From a virus: a DNA stretch of 59,197 nucleotides. A model generated the notes under the pieces. That model was not told the DNA's origin. It searched no databases and saw only the letters and a list, made by a program, of their open reading frames with translations. The translations under genes and the position numbers were made by a program. Position 1 is the stretch's first letter; each line of letters starts with the position of its first letter. The DNA lies in IMG/VR virus record IMGVR_UViG_3300027985_000657, positions 1 to 59,197 of that record; one strand, 5' to 3'. Below, piece by piece: positions 6,137 to 15,065 of this stretch.

Positions 6137-6880
6137 TTAACTTACATGCTCCGCAAATGCAAGTGCCATGAGTTTACAATCATCTAATGTTTTAGCAGTA
6201 AACCCAACTGGTAAACTTATATCACGTTCTGGATGTTCTTTTAATCCTTCTTCATTCCATCCAGAAGATGCGGTACAGTCTCCTATCTTAACGACATCAC
6301 CAATTTTAAATCCTTGGATTGCTCGATGAGAATATCCATACCATTTTTGACGTTTACTAGAAAAACCAATGCATGCGGTTCCTCTAGGATTATCAAATGG
6401 AAGATTCTCCAAAGTAAGCATATCAATTTTATACTTCTTAAACAATTTTAATTGATCGATAGTCCCTACATACATTTCTGGACGATCAAAAATTGTTAGA
6501 TTAGGCATTAACAATACACCCGGTTGTTTTTGTTTACTGATGTATCTGCGTGCTCTGAAGTATGCAATTGATTCAAAAATATCCCTGAAAAAACGACGGA
6601 TGTGCCATCTAATTTTTACAAAGATTGTTATTTTTTCTTTTGCTATAGGTGCTTCAATAATTGCAGCACTAGCAGTTGTTTCTGTTGTTTCATTCATTTT
6701 AATAAGTTCTCCTTTATTAATTTTTGTAATGAATTCCATATCCGTTATTGAGGTTTCTAATATAGTCATTGAACCATCTCGTTTAATATGAACAGACGTA
6801 TCACCAATAACTTTTCCTTTGTCATCTTCTAATGGTAGTCGATGTATACCAGGGGTAATATCATACGTATGTTTATTCAT
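6137..6880 (-). CDS. hypothetical protein, 247 aa, with internal start
   Basis: The chosen start (MNKHTYDITPG) overlaps the upstream stop codon. The C-terminal 80 residues (YGYSHRAIQGFKIGD, then FTAKTLDDCKLMALAFAEHVS) match a small domain often seen in gut phages. An in-frame ATG at 6697 is preceded by a perfect AAAGGAGAACTTATTAAA ribosome site, so a 187-residue shorter product is likely, or this is an old fusion of two genes. The short form begins with a Thr/Ala-rich stretch and then a basic helical region. Function unknown. Confidence 0.6.
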   Translation of the reverse strand: MNKHTYDITPGIHRLPLEDDKGKVIGDTSVHIKRDGSMTILETSITDMEFITKINKGELIKMNETTETTASAAIIEAPIAKEKITIFVKIRWHIRRFFRDIFESIAYFRARRYISKQKQPGVLLMPNLTIFDRPEMYVGTIDQLKLFKKYKIDMLTLENLPFDNPRGTACIGFSSKRQKWYGYSHRAIQGFKIGDVVKIGDCTASSGWNEEGLKEHPERDISLPVGFTAKTLDDCKLMALAFAEHVS

Positions 6881-7127
6881 TTTCAATAACCTTAATAATA
6901 TTGCCATCAATATCTATTGTTATTTTAAAGACTACTGTGCTAGGACATTCTGGGCATGGAAATGCCATTAAATACTCTAATGGATTAGGCTGTAAAACTA
7001 ATACTACCGAATCCGATGAATTCCTTGTTCTTTTAGAAGCCATTTCTTCTATTAAAACTTTTATTTCATCTGAAGTCATCTCTTCTGAATAACCGCAATA
7101 TGGACATTTAATTTCATGTTTTAACAT
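6873..7127 (-). CDS. small zinc-finger protein, 84 aa
   Basis: Two CxxC motifs, CPYC near residue 9 and CPEC near residue 59, flank a charged helical middle; together they probably bind one zinc ion. Start follows AGAAGGAGAAAATC. The end overlaps the next gene by eight bases. Small zinc proteins like this are common in phage early regions; no specific role can be assigned. Confidence 0.65.
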   Translation of the reverse strand: MLKHEIKCPYCGYSEEMTSDEIKVLIEEMASKRTRNSSDSVVLVLQPNPLEYLMAFPCPECPSTVVFKITIDIDGNIIKVIENE

Positions 7128-7461
7128 GATTTTCTCCTTCTAATTTTTCTTTAATTACTTGGTAATAATCATCTAGTATTTTTCTAGTTGGATTCCCAGG
7201 ATTCCACTCATCAATTGCATAACCATAAATGAATTTTAATAAATATAATTCATCTATATTTCGTACAAGAATTCCAATTAGTGGATTCGTCCAATAACCG
7301 TCCCCTGATTTTTCAATACCGCCAATTATAAATTTTTTATTTTCAAACATAATAATATCATTTAGCGAATATTTGATATCTGAATTTTTACGGGTATCGA
7401 CAACATAAACAAGCCCTCGTCCAATAATATTGTGTTTACTTTCAAATACTGTGTTTTCCAT
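7114..7461 (-). CDS. hypothetical protein, 115 aa
   Basis: Start ATG GAA AAC ACA at 7461 lies inside the 3' end of the SF2 helicase gene; longer in-frame starts would overlap more and lack a ribosome site. Residues 10-65 look like a small beta-barrel (IGRGLVYVVD, IMFENKKFIIGG), resembling phage SH3/YopX-like folds, though this is only pattern. The rest is helical. Function unknown. Confidence 0.55.
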   Translation of the reverse strand: MENTVFESKHNIIGRGLVYVVDTRKNSDIKYSLNDIIMFENKKFIIGGIEKSGDGYWTNPLIGILVRNIDELYLLKFIYGYAIDEWNPGNPTRKILDDYYQVIKEKLEGENHVKT

Positions 7462-8776
7462 CTTTTTCACCATTAACAAACACTGGTGCAAAACCAAGTT
7501 CATTAAACTTCTTCTTTCTTTTTTGTGCATCACGTATTGCCAAATCGATTTTACTATTACTTCTAAAATGATAATAATATAAATCGGAAAATGGTGTATT
7601 CATTCTGTCTGTTCTTCCACCAGCTTGTTGAACAACTCTCCATGAATAGTTCTGTGAGTAGAATACAATAGTATCTGTTGTGATGCAGTTCCACCCTTCT
7701 GAACCAGCGGCATATTGAACTAAATATACCCAATAATCCCCCTGCGGAATTTCTTCATGAAGATGCCCATTCCATTCGGCTTTTGCAATACGTTCATCTA
7801 CAAGATGTACCCAAGGAATATCTTCTTGAATAATCTTGTCTTGTTTAAATTCATTCTTCTCTGTAACAGCACGTGCATCACCAAATAGTTTGCGTAAAAG
7901 CTCTAATTCATAATCAAAATTATAGAAAATGATTGCTTTTGGCTTATTTTTTAGAATATCCATTAGCGCATAAAGCCTTGATTTGTCGCTATTAACGATT
8001 TTTCGTAAAATATAACAAAATTCACTCGCATTCTCAATAGGCGCGTCTGTGTACGGATTCCAGCGTTTTGTGGCTGTGTTTGCATACAACACTCTGTCAT
8101 ATTCAACAGTTATATGCTCATGATGCTGAGTTGTTGAACGAACCATCCTCATATCAACTAATATATGATTTCTTAGTCGTATTAGGGTTCCTTCATTAAC
8201 CCATCGTTCGATTTTAGGGTATTTTGTGAATCTAGACCATACTGCATGCTTTCTTTCGAAGTCTGTTTTGTTTTTATACCAACCATTTGCAATAAATACC
8301 GGCATATAGTCAGACCATGTATCACCTGGTGTAGCAGACAACAATATCCATTTATTACTCTTTACAATCTTAAGGAATGATTTTGTCCATGCACCATACC
8401 CAATCACACGTTGTTCATCAAATATAAAGAAAGCATCTTCAACATCAACGTATTTTTTAATATTATTCCAACTGTCAATAAATATATTATGATGATATCT
8501 ACTAAACTGTGGATCTGTACTCATATGAAAATTAGCTAATTCCAATTCCCATTCAAATTTATCTCTCTTTAGGGCTGTTGTAATAATATAAAGGTCCATT
8601 GGTTTGGCCTTCATTTTTACATATGTCTCGGTGTTTACCTCGCCCCCATTGAGAGTATAATAGTAGGCAAGAGATGTTCTACTTTTTCCTGAACCAACAC
8701 CACCATTTAATATACAGCCATTTCTCATTTTCATGAGAGCATCATATTGGTAGTCTCGCAGTTGTACTCCTGCCAT
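7442..8776 (-). CDS. SF2 DNA helicase, 444 aa
   Basis: Motif Q-like RDYQ at 7-10, Walker A GGVGSGKS at 25-32, motif II FDEQ at 119-122, motif III SATPG at 147-151 and motif VI QQAGGRTDR at 383-391 identify a superfamily 2 (SNF2/DEAD-like) ATPase. Motif II is DEQ, not DEAD or DEAH. It probably remodels or unwinds DNA during replication or recombination. It follows the SSB-like gene after a 250-base gap holding structured RNA candidate B. AAGGAGTAAACAAT precedes the ATG. This arrangement of SF2 helicase plus SSB plus polymerase is a normal phage replication module. Confidence 0.9.
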   Translation of the reverse strand: MAGVQLRDYQYDALMKMRNGCILNGGVGSGKSRTSLAYYYTLNGGEVNTETYVKMKAKPMDLYIITTALKRDKFEWELELANFHMSTDPQFSRYHHNIFIDSWNNIKKYVDVEDAFFIFDEQRVIGYGAWTKSFLKIVKSNKWILLSATPGDTWSDYMPVFIANGWYKNKTDFERKHAVWSRFTKYPKIERWVNEGTLIRLRNHILVDMRMVRSTTQHHEHITVEYDRVLYANTATKRWNPYTDAPIENASEFCYILRKIVNSDKSRLYALMDILKNKPKAIIFYNFDYELELLRKLFGDARAVTEKNEFKQDKIIQEDIPWVHLVDERIAKAEWNGHLHEEIPQGDYWVYLVQYAAGSEGWNCITTDTIVFYSQNYSWRVVQQAGGRTDRMNTPFSDLYYYHFRSNSKIDLAIRDAQKRKKKFNELGFAPVFVNGEKDGKHSI

Positions 8777-8801
8777 ATTGTTTACTCCTTAGAAAAAGTT
8801 A

Positions 8802-9011
8802 GAGGTATCCCATAGGGATGCTGGAAATCGGATGATCGTTTTACGTGTATACCTGGGCGCTAGCAGTTTTCCCTCTGCCGCAGATGTATTTTTTCAGCCT
8901 CTCGCCAACTAGTTAGCTGTCCATATGATCGAACAATCAGAGCGGCCGGTCTCTAAGAGTTCCATATAGGCGTACACGGGTTTGATCTCCAGCATCACTA
9001 TGAGATACCTC
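8802..9011 (-). ncRNA. structured RNA candidate B with 28-bp closing stem
   Basis: The ends form a 28-position helix (8984-9011 with 8802-8829) with only one mismatch and two G-U pairs. Inside it a second helix CGTGTA/TACACG continues, after one mismatch, into a four-pair GCCT/AGGT segment. Smaller hairpins such as GCAG/CTGC follow. The GC content is higher than the flanks and no open frame is present. It fills the whole space between the SSB-like and SF2 helicase genes. No known RNA family was recognised. It could be a cis-regulatory leader of the helicase gene or an independent RNA. Confidence 0.6.
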
Positions 9012-9028
9012 ATAACTTATTTTATTTA

Positions 9029-9616
9029 TTAAATATCATGACGATCGTTGAGTGAACAAGTTCCATTCGCGATACAGTCTTCTTCGTCATCCATCCAGTC
9101 ATCATAACGACCACCGAATTCGATGTCTGGTACTTGAATTGCATTCAATTTTTGCAAATATCCAGTAACTTTTCCAGGAAAATTTTCGGATATATAAGCA
9201 TTGATTATACAACCAACTTCCTGAATATCAATTCGATCAAGCTCACCAATACTTTCAATTTCAAGAGCTCTCTTTGTTCTTTTTCCTCTGAATTCAGAAT
9301 ATAAACTGATGATTGGTGGATTGATGCTATTCATGTTAACTTTAACATTAATGAAATATAATGTGGTCTCTGGTGTTGGATGATCTGGATCAATAGCACG
9401 TTCGCGGACTCTCCATCCACGTTCAAGCAATATCTTTCCAAGTTCTGGTGTAATAGCAAGATTGAAATTTCGTGCAGTATTACCAAAAATATTTGCTTCT
9501 CCTCTAAAGTTTGTCCAGAAAATATAAGCATCTCTTACTTCGAATCCGCCACGATCATTGAATATAAATTTAGTATCTTGAACTTTCTCGATACCATTTT
9601 CAATAACTCTACTCAT
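9029..9616 (-). CDS. probable single-stranded DNA-binding protein, 195 aa
   Basis: Begins MSRVIENGIEKVQ; this start is chosen because AAAGGAGAACTAAGAAAC lies just before it, whereas a longer frame translates the ribosome site itself. The body is beta-rich (TKFIFNDRGG, FWTNFRGEAN, NFNLAITPE, GWRVRE), a pattern I associate with a phage SSB-like family, and the C-terminal part is acidic (DDWMDDEED), typical of SSB tails. It lies directly after the helicase-primase-polymerase gene. The SSB call is by pattern and context, not by a catalytic motif. Confidence 0.55.
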   Translation of the reverse strand: MSRVIENGIEKVQDTKFIFNDRGGFEVRDAYIFWTNFRGEANIFGNTARNFNLAITPELGKILLERGWRVRERAIDPDHPTPETTLYFINVKVNMNSINPPIISLYSEFRGKRTKRALEIESIGELDRIDIQEVGCIINAYISENFPGKVTGYLQKLNAIQVPDIEFGGRYDDWMDDEEDCIANGTCSLNDRHDI

Positions 9617-9652
9617 GTTTCTTAGTTCTCCTTTTTTATTTTTCAAATATCA

Positions 9653-9686
9653 ATGGGCTAACACCAAAATATCAGTGTCAACCCAT
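9653..9686 (-). other. intercistronic 12-bp stem-loop
   Basis: ATGGGTTGACAC pairs with GTGTTAGCCCAT over 12 positions including two G-U pairs, with a 10-base loop. It separates the polymerase stop from the SSB ribosome site. No T-run follows, so it is more likely a processing or stability element than a terminator. Confidence 0.5.
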
Positions 9687-9693
9687 CGTTTTA

Positions 9694-12600
9694 TTACATA
9701 TTTAATTCTTCTACATCAAAAACTTCATTATCTGCTGATATAAATATTTCCTCATCAGATTCATGTTGTTCATGATCAACAAACCACTCAAAGTCTCCAT
9801 ACTTATTAATTGTATCAATTGCATTATCAACCATAACATTATAATATGAAGTATCGATTGAATCTCTTAAATCAAGTTCCTCAACCATTTCAGCTTCAAG
9901 CCATCTGTATCCTTTTGATCCAGTTACAGCATCATAACTAACAGTACCATCCTTTTTATTAACAGGTTTAACTAAAAGTCCTCCACCATGTCCTGGTAAA
10001 ATTGGGCAGAAGTTTCCAACACGCCCAATAAATTTCAAGTCATCAACACCGTCTGATTCATTCATGTTTAGGTAAATAGAAGATTTAACTTCTTTAACTT
10101 CACACAGATCATCAAACAATATTTTCTCATGACTAAATAATGTTTTGAAAACATATGGAACTTTAAATTGAGTTCCTGTTGCTGTCCATTTATTTGCTTT
10201 CTTTCCGCCCTTATTTCTGATTCCATGTTTATCAAGTTTACCAACATACACTGCATCATTAACAAGACATATTCTGTCAAAGTTACACTCGTGCGCAAAC
10301 TTATACCCATATTTATGAGCAAATTCATGACAGAATTCAACTATTTCATCAGTAATGTTTGGAATTTTAACGGAGTCTGTTTTTATATGCATCACTTCAA
10401 CACCCTTTTCTGCAAGGGCATCTTGTAATGTTTTCATGAACAATGCTCCACGTAAAGCAACAATATTGTTTTCATTTCTTGGGTCCTTAAATGGATTGCT
10501 AAATGTTGCTGAAGTTAAACCATATACTGAATTGATTGCGATTTTTAATGCAGTTGCAACATCATCAGACATAGTTGGATCATCTAGGAATGGTTTCAAT
10601 ACTCCATTGAATAACTCTTCAGCTAAATCAAGTCTTCCATTTTTAATATAAACTCTTGAATCAACAAGAGCCCTAAATATTGGTGTGTATTCGCCAAAAT
10701 AATTCATGGCTAGTGCTGAATTTGGATGCATACTCTCAATATCAAGCAAACCAACATCTGTATACATACCTGGTTTCGCATATACATACCCACCAAATTT
10801 CAAATCAACACCACGATACATGTTTTTCTTGTCATATTTATTGGTTTCAGGATTCCAGGTTTTTACAAATTCATAACCAGGGAATTCCTCTGCAAGATCA
10901 ACATAATTTAATTTTGGTGCTTTTTCAGTGCCAAATATCAATTTTGTAGATAATGAGTTTGTAGTGTCGTTTACGCAAACATTTAATCCTCTATACCCTT
11001 TGACCATTGCCACTAACATTTGTCTTGCTCTAAAATCTCCAGCTGTATGATTGAATAATGCTTCAGTTGCGATGACATCGTTATCACAATATTCGGCAAC
11101 TTCCAACCATTTTTCTTCAGGAACTGGTTGATCCCATGGAAGACCAAGCTCCTTGTGTTTGATTTTAAGTTTAATTTGCCACTTCTTAAGTGACATCTTT
11201 TCAACCGCATAGTCATAAATATCAGTATAACTGATGTTATATGCTTCTGCAAAGAAACCTTGTTTTTGGTTGATTATTTTACTACTCAATTCGAATAGTT
11301 TTAAATTAGAATATCCAAGAAGTGCTCCATAAATAATATGATTGTCATATCGTCTACAGTTAAACCCAACAAGTCTATATCTCATTAACATTTCAATTTC
11401 GTGTGGGGTTGGATTAATCATCCTTGTTATTGGACGTCCAACACCCTGTAATTTCCAGTTGACAACTAGCAAATTTGGAAATACTTCAACATCATAAAAT
11501 GCTATTGGTTTTTCATCGTTCGCTACATTTTCAGAAGCATCATCCGACTTAAACTTCATTTTTGGTACTAATTTTAAACAATAGTCTGATTGGTTAGTGC
11601 TGCTCGCAGCAAATGCTAATATAATACCATGTAAATCAGATACGTCATATTTAACGCCACTATTGTATGCATCTTCTAAGATTTTAAATATAAAGTCAAC
11701 CGATGGTTTAGTTCCAGCATGATACTCCTTATTTAGATTGTTTTTTATTAAAGACCTAATGGCCTTTTCATTTTTAACACTTTCGAAGTTTATCACGCGT
11801 CCAACCTCCCTCATTGGTAAACCCGAATTAATTTTATTTATGTTTTCGTTGTTACATTTTGTAAGCATTCTTCGAAGAGAACTATCCCCGGTAAATACTT
11901 TGACTTCTATATTATCTGCATATACACGACTAAGTAATGTTGGATCACCATCATAAATATAATGAAGATGAATACCTTTTCCAGACTTACTAACCTCGGC
12001 ATATGTTTTTGGCCATTTACTAGCCTCTTCCAGATTTTTTTGAAAGTCTTTTTCACCATGTTCGTCTTGAATATCAAAGTCAATGACTATATGGTTTAAT
12101 GGAACCTTAAGATAATGTAATCTCTTGGTATCAAGTTCTTTCAATGTTGTAGAGCATTCCGACCACTTACTCATTGGAATACCAGATCTTGTTCCATATT
12201 GAGCTGAACAATCTGCACAATCGACGTCAAGTTTAGAAGGATAATCACCAAATTCAATTAATTCAAATGAATCTTTTTTCTTTCTATTTTTTGGTTTAAT
12301 CACTTCCGTTGGTTGTTCAAAAATATCAGTTCGGAAATCAAAATAGTATGATCGCACGTATTCGCCATTAACCCTGTATCGTTCTTCATAATTTTTGAAA
12401 TAATTTCGCAATTCATTTTTAAAGACTCTCATTGACATTGGATATGGCACTTTTGCCGAATCACAATACATCTTATACATTTCCCAAGCAACTTTCAATG
12501 TTACACTGTTGTCTTTTTTAAATATAGGAAACGCGTCAGATACAAAGTTATAAAAGTCATTAGATTCACTCATCATCAAAATAGGTTTATAGTCATCATA

Positions 12601-13617
12601 TGCATGTTTGTCTTCCTCATATATCTGAAGACAGTGAAATGCAATAGCACCAAGTTCAAATTTTATTTGAGTCATTAAACGGTTGTATCTAGCAAGTGGT
12701 ATTTTATTACCAGATGGGTAAATATCAATCAATCTTCGCATCAAACCTGATTTGGCATTTGTGATTCTTACAGGACTATTTGTGCCCATTAGAAGAAATG
12801 ATATAAATCTCATTTCATATAAGGATTTATGCTTTTCATTCACAATCATCTTCTCGTGAGAAACCAAACTATTAATTTTAGTATTTTTTTCAATTCTTGA
12901 CAAGTCTCCATCATGGCTTATCGCCACTAATGGATTTGCTTTAAATTGTTCAAGCGCAAAAGCGTCCGATGCCGAACCAAGAGATTCAGCATCAAACATT
13001 TTAAAATATCCATTGAATAACTCTTGAATGATGTTCAGGATTGTAGATTTACCACTACCCGGCGGACCATAGAATACACCAAATTTTTGGATTGTTTTTG
13101 AATCACCACTAAGTATAGCACCAATAATCCACTCTATCTTATGACGTTCGTTTTCATTATAAAGGGTCGAAACCATCTCGTTCCAACCCTCCATAGTTCC
13201 TTCCTCGTCTAGAGAATAGGGTAATCTCTTTGTACCATAATCTTCCTTATTGGTTCCTTGATTTTGAAATATCAAGTTTTCATCAAGTTGTTTCCAATTA
13301 GATCGAAGCTGTTTTTGACAATATTTATGCCATACATCGATCATATTTGTTTCCGCATCCCACATATACATGATTCGTATATGATCCTCACCATATCTGT
13401 GTTTGTTCTTTTGCGCAAACTCGTCCAAATATCCATCTATGAGTTGTAATACATCATCCTCATTTGTGGACCATAGTCCAAGTTGTTCAATCCAGACGGC
13501 ATAAAAGTCACCGCCTCGAATCATTAGATCCTTACTCTTACTTGTAATTTTGAATTTCGGATATATTTCTACAACACCTTTACGTGTTCTTGTCGAAATC
13601 ATCAGAAAATCAAGCAT
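9694..13617 (-). CDS. SF3 helicase - primase - family B DNA polymerase fusion, 1307 aa
   Basis: One uninterrupted frame with three replication enzymes. Residues about 130-350: SF3/D5-like helicase with Walker A GPPGSGKST (184-192), acidic motif ISHDGD (233-238), sensor FLLMGTN (274-280) and arginine finger candidates R294/R295. Residues about 460-610: AEP primase with IDFDI (D513, D515), SGKGIHLHY (545-553) and IEVK (570-573). Residues about 700-1250: family B polymerase with Exo I DVE (D709, E711), Exo II NCRRYD (D758), Exo III YCDND (Y843, D847), motif A DIESMHP (D959), motif B K1025...NSVYG, motif C KTDS (D1081). The first Asp of the usual DTDS is Lys, as the less critical residue. AAGTAGG precedes ATG. 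Confidence 0.93.
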   Translation of the reverse strand: MLDFLMISTRTRKGVVEIYPKFKITSKSKDLMIRGGDFYAVWIEQLGLWSTNEDDVLQLIDGYLDEFAQKNKHRYGEDHIRIMYMWDAETNMIDVWHKYCQKQLRSNWKQLDENLIFQNQGTNKEDYGTKRLPYSLDEEGTMEGWNEMVSTLYNENERHKIEWIIGAILSGDSKTIQKFGVFYGPPGSGKSTILNIIQELFNGYFKMFDAESLGSASDAFALEQFKANPLVAISHDGDLSRIEKNTKINSLVSHEKMIVNEKHKSLYEMRFISFLLMGTNSPVRITNAKSGLMRRLIDIYPSGNKIPLARYNRLMTQIKFELGAIAFHCLQIYEEDKHAYDDYKPILMMSESNDFYNFVSDAFPIFKKDNSVTLKVAWEMYKMYCDSAKVPYPMSMRVFKNELRNYFKNYEERYRVNGEYVRSYYFDFRTDIFEQPTEVIKPKNRKKKDSFELIEFGDYPSKLDVDCADCSAQYGTRSGIPMSKWSECSTTLKELDTKRLHYLKVPLNHIVIDFDIQDEHGEKDFQKNLEEASKWPKTYAEVSKSGKGIHLHYIYDGDPTLLSRVYADNIEVKVFTGDSSLRRMLTKCNNENINKINSGLPMREVGRVINFESVKNEKAIRSLIKNNLNKEYHAGTKPSVDFIFKILEDAYNSGVKYDVSDLHGIILAFAASSTNQSDYCLKLVPKMKFKSDDASENVANDEKPIAFYDVEVFPNLLVVNWKLQGVGRPITRMINPTPHEIEMLMRYRLVGFNCRRYDNHIIYGALLGYSNLKLFELSSKIINQKQGFFAEAYNISYTDIYDYAVEKMSLKKWQIKLKIKHKELGLPWDQPVPEEKWLEVAEYCDNDVIATEALFNHTAGDFRARQMLVAMVKGYRGLNVCVNDTTNSLSTKLIFGTEKAPKLNYVDLAEEFPGYEFVKTWNPETNKYDKKNMYRGVDLKFGGYVYAKPGMYTDVGLLDIESMHPNSALAMNYFGEYTPIFRALVDSRVYIKNGRLDLAEELFNGVLKPFLDDPTMSDDVATALKIAINSVYGLTSATFSNPFKDPRNENNIVALRGALFMKTLQDALAEKGVEVMHIKTDSVKIPNITDEIVEFCHEFAHKYGYKFAHECNFDRICLVNDAVYVGKLDKHGIRNKGGKKANKWTATGTQFKVPYVFKTLFSHEKILFDDLCEVKEVKSSIYLNMNESDGVDDLKFIGRVGNFCPILPGHGGGLLVKPVNKKDGTVSYDAVTGSKGYRWLEAEMVEELDLRDSIDTSYYNVMVDNAIDTINKYGDFEWFVDHEQHESDEEIFISADNEVFDVEELNM

Positions 13618-13630
13618 ATGTGTTACCTAC

Positions 13631-13858
13631 TTAATTTTCTTTTACTTCAGGTTTAGGATCTACGTCTTTAGGTTCGGCCTCTTTTGGATCTTTTGCAGGC
13701 TTTTCCTCTATAGGGGCTGGTCCGTCAATGATTGCTGTAAGAATGATTACTTTATGACCAATTTTCTTTCTTAAATATCCACCAAGGATACCAATTCCAA
13801 CTACTCCAGTAACCAATCCGGCAATAAACGGACGTCTTTTAATAACATTTTTTAACAT
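13631..13858 (-). CDS. single-pass membrane protein, 75 aa
   Basis: A hydrophobic segment (about residues 10-27, GLVTGVVGIGILGGYL) follows a basic N-terminus; the C-terminal half is Pro/Glu/Lys-rich (PKDVDPKPEVKEN). The layout resembles several other small proteins in this genome that anchor a charged tail to the membrane. It lies just upstream of the replication fusion gene in the transcript. AAAAAGGAGAATTTAGATC precedes ATG. Confidence 0.65.
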   Translation of the reverse strand: MLKNVIKRRPFIAGLVTGVVGIGILGGYLRKKIGHKVIILTAIIDGPAPIEEKPAKDPKEAEPKDVDPKPEVKEN

Positions 13859-13876
13859 GATCTAAATTCTCCTTTT

Positions 13877-14422
13877 TTAATTATTGAATAATCTTTGTAA
13901 AAACCAGTTCATTTGATACCAAATATCAACATGTCTCATATCCTGTCTAGGATTTTCAACAGTAAAAAGCCCACCATTTCCATCATAGTCATAATCATGA
14001 TTTAATAATGCATCAATTCTACTCTCGACATATCGAATATCAATACGTTCATTTGTTTCTGATTTTAATCGTAGTGATTCCAACATTGTATTGAATATAT
14101 AGTCGGTTTTACCACCAGTTTCATAATCATATGCTATATGTTCGTCACCCCTCAATGCAAGTGCAACCATCATTTCAAGCATACTACAACTACGATTATG
14201 ACGAAGGGCAATATCCATTTGTTGATTTGAATAACCCTTTTCATAACCAAATCGGTATCTTAAATCAATACCATCTGTCATTCTATTTTCATCCATAGGG
14301 ATGGAAAAATGGAATATTGACGAATTTAGAATCTCGAGCAGACGACTATATCGGCGTCTGTCATAGATACTTGGAAACGCCAATTCGCTCATCCATTCAA
14401 AATATAATTCTTCTAATTCCAT
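13877..14422 (-). CDS. conserved gut-phage protein of unknown function, 181 aa
   Basis: Shows a chain of features I recall from a widespread phage family: PMDENRMTDG near residues 42-51, SCSMLEMMVALALR near 78-91, GGLFTVENP near 149-157 and HVDIWYQMNWFLQ near the end. No catalytic motif or membrane segment. Its conservation across phages suggests a basic role, but none is known to me. It follows the membrane-anchored 212-aa gene by four bases. Confidence 0.65.
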   Translation of the reverse strand: MELEELYFEWMSELAFPSIYDRRRYSRLLEILNSSIFHFSIPMDENRMTDGIDLRYRFGYEKGYSNQQMDIALRHNRSCSMLEMMVALALRGDEHIAYDYETGGKTDYIFNTMLESLRLKSETNERIDIRYVESRIDALLNHDYDYDGNGGLFTVENPRQDMRHVDIWYQMNWFLQRLFNN

Positions 14423-14426
14423 TAGA

Positions 14427-15065
14427 TTAGTCTTCTTCGACTACTCCTATTATACCATTTATTTGATCATATGTTCTTTCTTCTAGAAGAACTTCATATA
14501 CAATGCCCTTTTTCTCATCACAAATGAACAAACAATCAGCATCATAAATTCCCATTTTATCCAGATTAGGATAACCGCCAACGATTCCAATATTATTCAA
14601 TTGATTATAATCGTCATCGGTAAGAACTTTATCAGCAGTGTAATAAAGGGTAACAGTCTCATATTCACTATCCTGAAATTCTTCAGGTGTCATAATATAT
14701 GGTTTAGTCGTGTCTACTTCCTCCTCTTTAATATGTACAAGTTTTTCTTCTCCAGGATCACCAGGAATTCTTTGATCTGATCCTGTTCTGTATTGTTCAC
14801 TGTAGTCAATCTTGCCATTGACTTTTTTAACTACAGGTTTCTTTGGTTCTTCTTTCTTTGGTTCATCAATTGGTTTATTGTCACCTTCTGGTACAACAGC
14901 CTCTTCTTTGACGCCAGAATAACGAGCAAGTAATACTTTTCGAACAGCAGCTACTTCTTCGTCCGCTAAATGCTCATAATATTTTTTGCTACGCATGTAG
15001 CCGATTTTATAACCGGCTACCGCTGCAAGAGATGCTCCAACTAAAAATATCAATACTTTTTTCAT
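14427..15065 (-). CDS. membrane-anchored conserved phage protein, 212 aa
   Basis: N-terminal hydrophobic anchor (about residues 4-23), a Pro/Glu/Lys-rich linker (about 55-80) and a C-terminal domain beginning YIMTPEEFQDSEYETVTLYYTAD, a segment that I recognise from many gut-phage proteins. The domain is acidic and mixed alpha/beta. The start overlaps the stop of the DUF6353-like gene upstream, so both are likely made together. Role unknown; topology suggests a cytoplasmic domain tethered to the membrane. Confidence 0.65.
   Translation of the reverse strand: MKKVLIFLVGASLAAVAGYKIGYMRSKKYYEHLADEEVAAVRKVLLARYSGVKEEAVVPEGDNKPIDEPKKEEPKKPVVKKVNGKIDYSEQYRTGSDQRIPGDPGEEKLVHIKEEEVDTTKPYIMTPEEFQDSEYETVTLYYTADKVLTDDDYNQLNNIGIVGGYPNLDKMGIYDADCLFICDEKKGIVYEVLLEERTYDQINGIIGVVEED

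Noticed and set aside
13400-13425. TTTGCGCAAA copy inside the polymerase gene as a promoter
   Set aside because: No ACAT or -10-like hexamer at the required distance; probably chance within coding sequence.
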